Shown: in pieces, positions 20,579-30,128 of the stretch
Numbering within the stretch: the first letter of the stretch is position 1
How the letters are laid out: the number at the start of each line of letters is the position of its first letter
NCBI GenBank assembly: GCA_023627715.1
Contig: JAMAHW010000111.1
Coordinates: 1-64,000, forward strand
DNA length: 64,000 nucleotides
Source of the DNA: Periconia sp. R9002
Lineage: Eukaryota; Ascomycota; Dothideomycetes; Pleosporales; Periconiaceae
Reading direction: 5' to 3'
Notes under the pieces: generated by a model
The model's database searches: none
The model's input: only the letters and a program-made list of their open reading frames with translations
What the model was told of the DNA's origin: nothing
Made by a program: the position numbers and the translations under genes

Positions 20579-20836
20579 TTATTCCTTGGCCGTTTGCTCG
20601 TCGCTGGCTTCCATCTCGATCTCTTGGACCGGACCGACGAAACCTTTCCGCCCACTGAACATATAGTAAACAACACTGAACAGTATTGTAGCTCCAAATA
20701 CAAGAATACTGAAGTTCATAGTCTGGGCTGTGGTGGGGGTACTCGGTGGCCAAAATGAATGCACAGCACAGAATGCAGGGTGAAGGTTGTAGTCGAATAC
20801 GATATGCCCTTCTCTAGTGAGCTGTACAGGTATTTG
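20579..20836 (-). pseudogene. C-terminal remnant of an APC-family amino-acid/GABA permease
   Basis: About 85 residues ending at TAA 20579-20581: a proline-rich loop (FWPPSTPTTAQTMNFS), one membrane helix (ILVFGATILFSVVYYMF), then SGRKGFVGPVQEIE and an acidic tail. This is the last helix and cytosolic tail of fungal amino-acid permeases, normally about 500 aa with 12 helices. The rest should lie at higher coordinates, but coding ends at the AT-rich border near 20840, so the gene was cut by insertion or decay of that block. Confidence 0.65.
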
Positions 20837-21840
20837 CACTTTATACTCGTTAAAAAGGTAAAAATAGATCTATCTCCCCTAGAGTAGGTATTAAGTAGAG
20901 ATAGAATTACTAGAGAAATATTATTAGTAAGCTTTACTAAAAGAAGAAATTACTTATACTCTATTAGTAGTCTACTATTTATAGAGTTAAAAATCTATTA
21001 TACTTTAGTTAAGATGGCTAATTAGTAAAAGTAAGTAAGTTCTAATAGTAGTAATAATAGCTAAATTTTCTAATAAAATTAGTATATAATTATAGAGATT
21101 ATTACTAGCTTTATAATATATAATTATCTAGTTTTACTTTATATATAATTTGTACTCTAGTGTATAGTTATAATAATAGTAGTATTAGCATAATAGGTAG
21201 CGTAACACCAATCTAGCCTAATTAAACCTCTCTCTGCGGTTATAGAATATGAATTAAGCACATCTTCTAATAATATTAAAACCTATCTACTTAAAGCTGT
21301 AGAAGACTTTGCCTTTCTAATAAAGTAGCCTTGTAAAGCACGAACTCTCTACTATACTAACTAGTGACCTATCTACCTCTAGTAGATAGCTCTTGGGAAA
21401 AAGAACCATAATTCAATGTATATTCTTCCCGTATGCAAGGTAAACAATTACGCAAACAAATACCACAATACGCAACGGTTCACTTACTTCAGCCAAGAAC
21501 TCTTCAAATTTCACACATTTATCTCCATAGCTCGGAGCGCATGTTAAGTCTAGAAGTCTAGATGAGTATCTAGTTACAGTGAATTACAAAAGTATACACA
21601 GAAGCAGAGGTTCTCGAGAAACAGATATGCCTAAGCATACCTGGCCTTAATCATATCCGATTTCTTCTCAGCAATCGCATACAAAGTGGAAGTAAAATAA
21701 CCGCACGCCTGGAATGGGACCACGGAAGCATCGACCCATACTATATATCCTACAACCTAGGGATTAAGCTTAAGCTATTAAAAGGTCATACCAACACAAA
21801 TAGCAGCCCTTATTATATGTTTCTAACGCTTAAAATCTCG
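20837..21840. other. AT-rich RIP-like block
   Basis: AT-rich DNA with no gene, starting exactly where the permease remnant stops. It includes copy 2 of the 75-bp dispersed repeat (21216-21290) and a 17-base stretch (21401-21417, AAGAACCATAATTCAAT) also present at 12688-12704. Confidence 0.6.
21216..21290 (+). repeat. Dispersed repeat, copy 2
   Basis: RIP-altered counterpart of 18787-18861: shared core CCTAATTAAACCTCTCTCTG, then mostly C/T and G/A differences (GTTGTGG versus GTTATAG). It sits within AT-rich DNA. Confidence 0.75.
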
Positions 21841-22488
21841 TTATAACGCGTTGATCCACTCCAACACAGTCGTAGGCTCAACACGCCTAGTCCAGTCCGG
21901 TTTAAGGAATATATTGCAAAGCGTCCCACTCTAATCGACCAGCAGCGTAGCCGGAAACGGGACCTCGTTCGAATCGTCGCCGTTAACATCCGCAAACTTT
22001 ATACCGTTAATCTGTTCGAACACATGACCTACAGCATCTGGTTGCTTCCAAACGATACCTAGCTTGCGCGCATATTCATTACGGAGATCCGAGAGGACTG
22101 GAAACCCGAGATTGTGCTTCTCGGTCATCGTGAGGAGACCGTTTAGCTTCTAGGGCGTGATGCCGACGAGAGTGACACCTTTAGCGGTAAATTCGGCAAG
22201 GTGCCTCTGTAGGCCACTTATAGCGATATTGTAGGCCGGACACTATTCCCCGCGATAAAAGGCTATCACAAGAGGACCGCGTGAGAGGAGCTCGGCGCTG
22301 GATTGCTCCTTCTCTACGGCATCTGGGAGGGTGAATTTGGGGAGCTTGTCGTCGACCTTGATAGCAGTGGAACGACCAAATTTGGAGAGATCTGATAGAG
22401 CGGCTCCAATTGTGGTCTTGAATTCATCGGGGTAGGTTGTGAAGAATTTCTCGCGGGAGGCGTCGAGCTGGGCTTGGATAAGGCTCAT
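21841..22488 (-). pseudogene. RIPed peroxiredoxin (AhpC/TSA) gene
   Basis: A continuous frame of 216 codons from ATG 22488 to TAA 21841-21843 with three internal TAG codons at 22243-22245, 22150-22152 and 21931-21933. It is an AhpC/TSA thioredoxin-fold peroxidase: LPKFTLPDA, VIAFYRGE, then stop-CPAYN where family members read WCPYCN. Thus the Trp codon became TAG and the second Cys became Tyr (TGC to TAC). The other two stops are best explained as CAG to TAG. All changes fit RIP (CpA to TpA on either strand). The original enzyme would have reduced peroxides. No frameshift is present, so the decay is probably recent. Confidence 0.85.
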
Positions 22489-23357
22489 AATGGTGGTTTT
22501 CGGGGGAAATGAAGTGTCTTGATAATATAGAGCGATAGGTAGAGATAACCTGTTGTCAGTATTAGTGTTAGGTAGTTATGTATTTATACTTTTCTATTGA
22601 GAGATCAAGCGCTTAATTCTAAGCACTACGGACAAGGTCGGATGAGTTCGGACGGCGTGCTAAGCTGGTAATCTATTGAAATAAGCTTGTTTGCAAGAAC
22701 ATGCCTAGTATTAAGAGGGTCAATATGAATTATGAGGGATTATCTCCGTACAGCGGCGGGAATTGCTTAAGGTTGATAATCTAGATGCTTGAATATTTGC
22801 GGAGTCGGTAATTATAGTATTCCCGGCGTCACGAGAAATGTGCAATGTATTATTAATCTACTGGCTAGTCCCTAAAATAAGCTCGCACTTGAAATGTATA
22901 TAATCTTCCTATTTGACTTAGATACTAGTCCCCTTCTAAATATCTATAGGCTTCTGGACTTAGCTCCCGCAGTGGCACGGGGTGCAAGGCAATTGCTATT
23001 CTAAACACTCTATAGAAATTGAGTAACAGCACGATCAAGAGACCTGAGATTTTTTAAAAGCATGATAGCCCTGCAGGGAGAGATATCTAAGGAATAAGAT
23101 TACGAGGGTCTTAACTTGAATGAATGCGGGTTGAGAAATTGAGATGTCTAAACAAAAAAAATAATTCCAGCACAAGTAGTTTTCCAGGACGCATGGATGG
23201 ACGTTAGCATGCTATCATTTTACAGTTCTGTAGCGCCGATACTTCGTACGCAGTCAATACAAATACTAGTCCCCTTTTTTCATAGCGTCAAGCGTTCCAA
23301 GAAGCATTTTCCCGTAGGCTTAAGGCTTGTGATAGGAGCCTCCGCGAAACCAAAGAT
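22489..23357. other. Intergenic, no gene seen
   Basis: Intermediate to AT-rich spacer between two relics. The plus-strand frame at 23197-23613 overlaps the membrane-protein relic antisense and has no domain, so I do not call it. Confidence 0.5.
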
Positions 23358-23789
23358 TCACACTGTCTGTAATGTACGCAATAAGCCAACTTGGTACAAG
23401 TTTAAAGGGCTCGTGTTGAATGAGAAGATTGCGTCAGTTTTTTCCAGAGCAACAGGCTTTCTTCGCAAAAACCACCGAAGCAGCTGCGTGAAAACAGGCG
23501 AAGCAGAGGCAGCTAGTGCCGTAGATAACACACGCACAAATGCAACTGATGCGCCGTTTTTCCAGCTTTGTCGAATCGTAGATTCAACAGAATGTTTATC
23601 AAGGTGTCGGTAATACTCGTAGTGAGCGACAGCGACACCTATAGCCACGATATAGCATGCGATGATAATAGAAGGTGGCTTCCACCCGATGGACCACTCA
23701 CTCTGCTCGCGCCGTCTTGTGTAAAGTTCTACGATACTCCTTAGACTTATTTCGGCACAAGAATGAATCTTCGGGAGGCCACCGAGCAT
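23358..23789 (-). pseudogene. Fragment of a fungal multi-pass membrane protein
   Basis: About 140 residues. GWKPPSIIIACYIVAIGVAVAHYEYYRHLD and a second hydrophobic segment around AFVRVLSTALAASASPVF, followed by RRKPVALEKTDAIFSFNTSPLNLY, match the N-terminal two-helix module of a large fungal membrane-protein family of unknown function, usually 500-700 aa with an extracellular loop and a C-terminal helix. Everything after the FSFNTSP motif is missing; the frame runs into a stop at 23358. I find no splice site that continues it, so I regard it as truncated. Confidence 0.5.
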
Positions 23790-24014
23790 TTCAGCGACTT
23801 CAAGAGGAAATTCTTAAGCGCTACGAGGACTACTCAAAGCACAAGGACTGGGCGCAAGGGCGATGATTCCTAGCTGCTACAATCTCTGACTTTGACGAGG
23901 ATCATTTGGAAGGTTTAAACTATTATAACCATTCTTCTATTCTTCTATTCCAGTGTTAAGAAATTGCTACTAAATTACTAACGTGTCTTGTGTCTTGGTG
24001 TTCTGGTGTAGACG

Positions 24015-24968
24015 CTAGCCATCGGAAAGTTCGACGCCGGAGACGTTGACGACAGCCTGCCACGCGCTTTCCTGGTTGTCGCGTTGGTGAAAGTGTGGGT
24101 GGCGCATCGCCTCGATTGGGCCGGTGACCTTCCCGGGCGGCGAGGCGAAGAACTGCCCTGAGACGTCAGTTCCGAACCCAGAGGCCTGGAGGTACCGACG
24201 GGCGGCCGTCTCAGGAGTCTGGGTCATGCCGGGGACGAACTTCAGCAGCGGAATCATCATCCACTTCAAGGCCGGGCCAGCGTTACGCACCACCTTGGTG
24301 TCGGGCGCGCTGCCGGGCGACACGGCATATACGGCCATGGCCGAGGGTAGCCGGCGGGCCAGCGCCGCGACCCACCAAGCGATTATGAGCTTCGCATCGG
24401 TATACGCCCGGTTAGGCGCGTACCTTACGTTCGGCCCGCTGCGCAGCAGGGCTTCAATAGCGGCGGTTCGGTCGCCCTGGTGGTGTTTGGCCGCAAAGGC
24501 TGCGACGTCTGTGAAGCTGAACAGCGGCATGTCCCCTCGGGCAGGTTCCGCGCCGGCAATAACAATCCGCGCATTGCGGCTCAGCAGGTTGGTGTTGAGC
24601 AACCCGACAGTCAGTTGATGATGGCCGATTAGCGGCGCCTGAGAAGCCTCGACGCCCGCCTTAGTGAGCACGCGCTTGTTGCCTGCTACCAACCCTGCAT
24701 TGAGGAGTAGGAAATCGATCGCCCTACCTCGCTTGACGAGCTCGGCGAGGGCGGACTGAACACTGGACGGCTCGTCCAGTTCCAGCTCTAGCGGTGCGAA
24801 GATATGTTTTTTAGTGTCCGCCGCGAGCTGAGCGGCCGTTTCCTGGATTCGAGCCAGGCTGCGTCCGGTGACGATAATCTCGCGCCAACCGTCTTCTGCA
24901 AGAGCGCGGGCTGCTGCATAACCGAGCCCTGATGTAGCGCCAGTGACGAGGGCGATCGAATGTTCCAT
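24015..24968 (-). CDS. Short-chain dehydrogenase/reductase, bacterial-looking
   Basis: A 317-aa NAD(P)-dependent oxidoreductase of the SDR superfamily, intronless and visibly GC-richer than its surroundings. TGATSGLG (9-16) binds the cofactor, LLLNAG is the structural NAG motif, and YTDAK (Tyr189, Lys193) is the catalytic pair. At the strand that usually carries the catalytic Ser the protein reads RIVIAGAEP, with Ala140 in the likely Ser position; activity may be altered. ATG 24968 is chosen because it starts two residues before the first strand (HSIALVTG); a few in-frame residues upstream are not needed. The absence of introns and the composition hint at transfer from bacteria. Confidence 0.85.
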   Translation of the reverse strand: MEHSIALVTGATSGLGYAAARALAEDGWREIIVTGRSLARIQETAAQLAADTKKHIFAPLELELDEPSSVQSALAELVKRGRAIDFLLLNAGLVAGNKRVLTKAGVEASQAPLIGHHQLTVGLLNTNLLSRNARIVIAGAEPARGDMPLFSFTDVAAFAAKHHQGDRTAAIEALLRSGPNVRYAPNRAYTDAKLIIAWWVAALARRLPSAMAVYAVSPGSAPDTKVVRNAGPALKWMMIPLLKFVPGMTQTPETAARRYLQASGFGTDVSGQFFASPPGKVTGPIEAMRHPHFHQRDNQESAWQAVVNVSGVELSDG

Positions 24969-25220
24969 GTGTATTCTCCTGGCAACCACTTGTTGTCAAT
25001 CCTGGAAGTGTAGGTGAGTGCTGTCGTAGATGCTTCCGGTTTGTATTAGGGAAAGGCTACGCTCTTGGAAGAGTAGCGACCTAGCCGTTTATATAAAGCA
25101 AACTTGAGCTGCCATGGACGCTGCCGTACCGTAGTTACGTATAAGTTAGCTGCCTGGTCATCGTAGCTTAAAACGACCTATGCACGGATTAGATAATGGT
25201 GCGAATCCATGCGAATCCGT

Positions 25221-25375
25221 CCGAACCCCGCATGAATATCTGCACGAGTATACGAAGCGACTCTAGCCTTCGTGCGAGCTGAGCCGAACTGATACGCTCC
25301 GTGCTATAAAAACAACCTAAGAAGGGTCTGAACCCCGGACGAATATCTGCACGAGCACACGAAGCGACACTAGCC
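25221..25375 (+). repeat. 48-bp imperfect direct repeat pair
   Basis: Copies at 25221-25268 and 25328-25375 share GAATATCTGCACGAG and CGAAGCGAC blocks with a handful of substitutions. The spacing is 107 bp start to start. Confidence 0.8.
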
Positions 25376-25441
25376 TCCCCTAGACGAGGCGACGAGGAAT
25401 GCTTCTGTTGGGGTGGTGCCACCGGTGCAGTGCAGACCGAC

Positions 25442-25500
25442 ATCCTGGGCAATATCTGGATCATCATCCTGGGCAACATCTGGATCATCATCCTGGGCTT
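25442..25500 (+). repeat. 24-bp tandem repeat
   Basis: Two full copies of a unit starting ATCCTGGGCAA(T/C)ATCTGG (25442-25465, 25466-25489) and a partial third, with one C/T difference between them. Confidence 0.8.
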
Positions 25501-25595
25501 GAAAAGCTGGCTGATTCTATCTCAGGGCCGGGGGCAGAGGTGGACGGCGCTGTGGTACGGCGGCCGATTAACGGGTGGGAGGTTCACAAATAAAC

Positions 25596-25630
25596 TCGAA
25601 AATCGAAAATCGAAAATCGAAAATCGAAAA
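25596..25630 (+). repeat. 7-bp tandem repeat (TCGAAAA)x5
   Basis: Five exact head-to-tail copies of TCGAAAA, followed by the variant TGAAAAA. Confidence 0.9.
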
Positions 25631-26428
25631 TGAAAAACCGATTTCAAATCAGAACATAAGTAGCTTGTTTTATTACTTAGGAGCTGCTCGATATATCTAT
25701 GTATGAATCATTATATCGGCGATCTCGAACTTGCAGTACAATTTCAGCATCGTAGTCCTTGCTATTGGCGCTAAAAAACAGCTGGGAGATATCCATACTT
25801 ACCAACTTGCGTAATTTGCTTGCTCGCTATGCGGTGAAGAAAACCACCACGTGGACGCAGGACATTTCTTGGAAGGAGAAGCTCGTTCCCTGGAAGCCGA
25901 AAACGAGGGCCCTCTATATATAGTTGTACGCTGCATAGTTACCAATAGGGTGGCTGGGACAGCCTATAAAGTCACCAATCAATCAATTTTGCCTAGGAAC
26001 TAGGCCTGGAGGATGAAGTACCAGCACGGGGTTATTTTCTAGATCAAAGATACTTGGTCGTGGTGAGGTAATAAGTACTGACAAATAAAGAACGAATGCG
26101 TAAAGTTTTTCCGTGTGTCACATATGATGAGCTACGCTGAAGATGTGCACCTGGTAAGCTCTAATCCTGTGAAAAGCCACCGTTTCAATATCCTCATTGC
26201 TCTCCGAAAGTGAGAGACTTATTCCTCGACGAGATCATGCACTTTAAGAGTCACGTGGCACTGATCCCCAAGATTAACCTCCGCGCATTGTCTAACTCTG
26301 ATTCGGGGTCTTTAAAGATACGAACCGTTCAGAAAGGCCTTACTACGCAAAGAAGATCTATCAAGATAAAATATGAATTATCCGGCAATTGCTATTTTTA
26401 GGCAGTTCCCACATCAATTCTTCCATCT

Positions 26429-26878
26429 CTATTCTCGCTTCGGCGGCGCAATCGCCTCAACCTCAATCTCAATCAACATCTCCTCGTTCCCCAGCCTCGG
26501 CACACTCAATGCCGTCCAAACGGGCCGGTGTGCCGGGATTCTCTCCTTCAACTTCGGCACCAAGTACTTCATCGCCTCATCCATACCCACCGCATAGCTG
26601 CGCCATAAATACACATCTTCCCAACCTCTCAAGCCATGACTCTGCAGCACTCGATCAACGTTGGCGAACGCGAGGTCGATTTGGGACTTCATGTCGGAGG
26701 GGATGGATATGAATTGGGACTTCTGGTCGGAGGGGATGGGTTTGGTAATGTCCCAGCCACCTTGACCAGAGACCTTGATAATACCCGAGGGGAGAGCGAC
26801 GGATTGCGAGTAGTGGTATGTCTCGCTGGCTTTCTCCCCGGGGCCGGGGGGGTAAATGGTGTAGGAGAGGGACGACAT
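26429..26878 (-). CDS. RidA/YjgF-YER057c-UK114 family protein
   Basis: A 149-aa intronless protein of the RidA-like fold (trimeric enamine/imine deaminases and relatives). The family pattern is visible: SQSVALPSGIIKVSGQGGWD near the N-terminus, then the central helix DLAFANVDRVLQSHGL, and the C-terminal RPVWTALSVPRLGNEEMLIEIEVEAIA strand pair. The start at ATG 26878 gives a normal family length; the frame stays open upstream but adds a hydrophobic leader not seen in the family. The canonical catalytic Arg of true RidA is not evident in the NEEMLIEIEVEA strand, where Arg lies earlier (PRLG), so it may be a divergent subfamily. It lies among other intronless genes. Confidence 0.85.
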   Translation of the reverse strand: MSSLSYTIYPPGPGEKASETYHYSQSVALPSGIIKVSGQGGWDITKPIPSDQKSQFISIPSDMKSQIDLAFANVDRVLQSHGLRGWEDVYLWRSYAVGMDEAMKYLVPKLKERIPAHRPVWTALSVPRLGNEEMLIEIEVEAIAPPKRE

Positions 26879-28201
26879 TTCTAGGGGGAAGTTTGTAAGA
26901 TGTAAGTTTTTTGGGTAGGTTATGGAGAAATTATACTTGACAGTTTTTGCTATGGCGTTATACAATGTCGTAGGGATATTTTCAGCTTGCTTCTTGCCGT
27001 CTGTTGATGTTTAGAAGGGGCTATTGCCTAGGTGAAATAAGAATATTATATACACCGCAAGCGTTAGCTTCTAGGGAATGGCCTGTGGATTGATAATACA
27101 TTTCCCGTGAGACCGGAGATACTGTAATCGCCGACTCCGCGGCAGGGCTCAAATCCAAAGATGAAATGAGAGCTTGCCGTAGTGGTATTATTGCGTCGCG
27201 GTATTTATTTTAAACGCGCAGGTCACTTTACCATCAGCGTACACCGTCTATTACTATTGTTACGATCTAGTAGATACCTAAGGGGGTTAATTTTTCTACG
27301 ACAAGAGTAGGTTCTCTATGGGACGGAGACATCGAAAGGAGTGGTTGAGTTCCTGCCTGAGACCAATAACGGATTGATAGTGTTTACTAGTTGCCAGCAA
27401 GAGGTGGCTGAGGCTCTTATTGGCAATGATGTAATAGAGTCAGGCAAGATGAGTGAGGAGGCTATCTTATTTGCGGGGACGTTACTTGAGAAAGAGTTAA
27501 GAGGCGTTTGCGATCAAACTACTGGTCGCTAAGCTGGACTGCCTACTACCCCCGATCGTATAAGAGGTGGCATATATGGATATTAATAAGAAGACTATCT
27601 TATACGACAATTGTACGTCGATCAACACTTGTTTTACGGTACGATTTATACAATACATACTTTATATATCGTACATAAGGGATTTATACGATTTAATCTT
27701 AACCCTACCTAGTGGACGAGTGCATGCAATAAAAAGCCGGTTCGGACGGGTGTATGCGAGTAGTACGCCGGTTCGGACGAGTGAATACGAATAGTAGGCC
27801 CCGAAACCATCTCAGATGATGTCTAATTCCGGATATCTACCTTAAATCGTAAGCTAGCGCACCTATAACCTACCACTATACGATCTACCGTTACTGTTCG
27901 CAGCAGAAGGATTTTCGCTTGATTAATATACTTTGTACGCTGCTTAGACTTCAGGCGCTCCGAAGAATTCCAGCTATACTTGAGACCGCCTTCTATCTTT
28001 GATCTTGGTCCATATATATATCTCCCGATTGCTCTGCTCCAAAATCATCCAAAGGTAGCTCATCACAACGTTAAGCCACCTCCTCATAACCCATCGACTG
28101 ACAATTATAAAGACCGGTAAAACTCGGAGCTCTCTAGGACCCATAGCGAGGCGAATAGCCAATACCAGAATAATCACCGTTATCACGGGGTCAGCAGGAG
28201 C
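26879..28201. other. Intergenic with repeats and a possible solo LTR
   Basis: No gene is supported. A segment beginning TGTTACGA at 27258 has the same first eight bases as the LTRs elsewhere in this window and could be the start of a solo LTR; I could not find a matching 3' end. A 31-bp repeat occurs twice at 27736-27797. The left side holds the RidA-like gene promoter. Confidence 0.4.
27736..27797 (+). repeat. 31-bp tandem duplication
   Basis: 27736-27766 and 27767-27797 both begin GCCGGTTCGGACG and continue with G/A and T/A differences. Confidence 0.75.
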
Positions 28202-28984
28202 ATGGACGTTCGTGTTCTTGTGGTTGACGGCGTGTCAAACCTTCCTCCAGAAGCAAACGGCGCCATCGTGGTTAGCGGTTCGAACGCCGCAATTTTGGCG
28301 ACGCAGTTCATGGCCAAATCTGGCGCCCGCGCTGCGATTCACCATGACTGTGGCATCGGTCGGGATGAAGCAGGGGTTAGAGGCCTGCTTTGGGCGGAAC
28401 AATACGGCATGGCTATGGCGGCCGTCGCGACTGGCAGCGCCCGTGTCGGCGACGGTGCAGATATGCTCCAACGAGGGGTCATTAGTCGTGTTAACAGGCT
28501 TGCAGCCATGTGTGGTGTAGTGAACGGTCAAACCGTCGTTCAAGCGGTGGAGCTTTTGAAATCCGCGCCTTGGCCTCACGCAGACGTGGAGGCGCCAGTT
28601 GGGGGACGCACTTTTATTCACGGCGTTCTCTGCATCGACTCCATCTCATTTGGGAATTCAGACGATGAAGGATTGGTAGTAGCGAGTGGGAGCAATGGCG
28701 GTGTAATCGCGGCCGGAATGACGCGTTCATTTAGGCCACGCCTCGCTTTCTTCAATGATGCTGGCTTCGGCGCCGATCGTGCAGGTGCCGCCTGCCTTCC
28801 TATTCTCGATTCTGAGGGTATTGCCGCCGCTACGGTCACCGCGGACTCGGCGTGTATCGGTGACGGCAAGTCAACGTTGACACAGGGCGTCGTCTCGGCC
28901 GTGAATGAAACGGCATACCGACTCGGAGTCAGGGTCGGGGAGACGGCCCTGAAAGTGGCACGCACCTTGGTAGAGGGAGCCTGA
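28202..28984 (+). CDS. Internally duplicated protein of unknown function (SGSN repeats), bacterial-looking
   Basis: A 260-aa intronless protein built from two homologous halves, residues about 3-122 and 140-259, offset by 137. Both halves carry SGSN (25-28; 162-165), an Asp-x-Gly-hydrophobic-Gly motif (Asp49 in HDCGIG; Asp186 in NDAGFG), a following D-x-A-G (Asp55; Asp192), and (V/I)GDG (82-85; 219-222), then GV(I/V)S-x-V-N. Conserved Asp/Gly/Ser sites suggest a ligand- or metal-binding pseudo-dimer, but I do not recognise the family and assign no function. No signal peptide or membrane helix. GC-rich composition and lack of introns suggest transfer from bacteria. The neighbours are a RidA-like protein, an SDR and a cupin. 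Confidence 0.8.
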   Translation: MDVRVLVVDGVSNLPPEANGAIVVSGSNAAILATQFMAKSGARAAIHHDCGIGRDEAGVRGLLWAEQYGMAMAAVATGSARVGDGADMLQRGVISRVNRLAAMCGVVNGQTVVQAVELLKSAPWPHADVEAPVGGRTFIHGVLCIDSISFGNSDDEGLVVASGSNGGVIAAGMTRSFRPRLAFFNDAGFGADRAGAACLPILDSEGIAAATVTADSACIGDGKSTLTQGVVSAVNETAYRLGVRVGETALKVARTLVEGA

Positions 28985-29552
28985 TTAGTCCAAGTCAAAA
29001 CTGTACTGATCCCAGTTACCGAGGTCAATGATTCTTTCTATATTAAACTACGAACACCTCTATTCCTACACAACTACGTTACGGAAAACGTTAGAGTAGC
29101 CAGTATTTTGTCTAAGTCTTCTTAGATCGCAGGCTTCTTGAGCTTTGCTGTGGCCATTACCTCTTACGGCTCGTGTTTCTTTGCCGATTATGTTGTAATT
29201 TAGTAGGCAACTTAGAGGACTTCTTGTTTATACACCTACAGAAACGATTATCATATTCCAAAACTATAGAGCCGGCTTTTTAAATTAAATCTGCGTTTCA
29301 AAAACGTTATTTGCTCTTCCCTTGTAACGGTGTTGATGCACCCGTAATATGAAGGATATTCGATCTTACTACCTTTACGAAGACTATTATTTCCTACTAT
29401 CTTCTGTAGAGCGAAAACATTCACAACCATTACAGGCGTTAAGGAATACTTGTCTTCACACTGAAACCCATGATGCTACCTCAAATTCAGCTTCCTTCCC
29501 ACCCTCCACTCACCATGGATCAATACATAGCGAGGCCATCTTCCACTAAACA
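28985..29552. other. Intergenic, no gene seen
   Basis: Convergent gap between the duplicated protein gene and the cupin gene. It should hold both 3' ends. No repeat or domain is visible. Confidence 0.5.
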
Positions 29553-30128
29553 TCACTCTTCACCCAGACTTGAGTCAACAGATGTTATTGCCTCGAGTTC
29601 CTTCCCTCCAATGACCAATTGATCTGCCGCCACCACAAAGAAGCACATGCGGGTCCACTCAGTTTTGCTTGGATTTCGCCATTGATGCTTTGTGCCGCGC
29701 TGAATGAAGACATCACCGGGCTTGCCAACGCGAACTTCACCGCCATCAACTTGAGACTCGATGGTGCCGAGTATGACGATGCTGTAGTCGATGCTATCTG
29801 TACGGTGCATTTCGCTCTGAAAGCCGGGCGCGAAGTCGAATAAGCGCATATTGGTCCCATTTTTGGTAACGATCTCAGAGGGTTTGATCATACCAGACGT
29901 GTATGCTTTCAAGTCCGCTTCATCTGTCATCTGAGCAGGCGACGTCATCGTGGCCCACAATAGGGAGCTAAAATTTGGCCCAAACTCTTGCCACGGAGCG
30001 TTGACGGAAACGGTATGTTCGGGTACAAATCTGGAGATTCCTTTGTCGTCATGCGTAGAGATATATCGACTTGGTGCGTGAAAGCCGGACTTGTTGTTTG
30101 GGGGGAGGAGGGCACTAGAGGCTGCCAT
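29553..30128 (-). CDS. Cupin-domain protein
   Basis: A 191-aa single-exon protein with one cupin barrel. The first cupin motif is the variant MHRTDSIDYSIVILG (His108, Asp111, Asp114), followed by DGGEVRVGKPGDVFIQRGTKHQW carrying the second-motif His148. This type has fewer metal ligands than the classic HxH-E-H set and is common in bacteria and fungi near catabolic or biosynthetic oxidoreductases; the reaction is unknown. ATG 30128 is the only sensible start. It may be expressed from the same intergenic region as the regulator at 30830, in divergent arrangement. Confidence 0.85.
   Translation of the reverse strand: MAASSALLPPNNKSGFHAPSRYISTHDDKGISRFVPEHTVSVNAPWQEFGPNFSSLLWATMTSPAQMTDEADLKAYTSGMIKPSEIVTKNGTNMRLFDFAPGFQSEMHRTDSIDYSIVILGTIESQVDGGEVRVGKPGDVFIQRGTKHQWRNPSKTEWTRMCFFVVAADQLVIGGKELEAITSVDSSLGEE

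Larger units (their letters stand above)
24969..26428. other. Repeat-rich spacer
   Basis: No supported gene. It holds three kinds of repeats: a 48-bp imperfect direct repeat (25221-25268 and 25328-25375), a 24-bp tandem repeat (25442-25489), and a 7-bp tandem repeat (25596-25630). Short frames across these arrays reflect the repeats only. Confidence 0.6.

Noticed and set aside
20157..20753. 198-residue minus-strand frame overlapping the permease remnant
   Set aside because: Different frame from the recognisable permease tail, and no domain; composition artefact.
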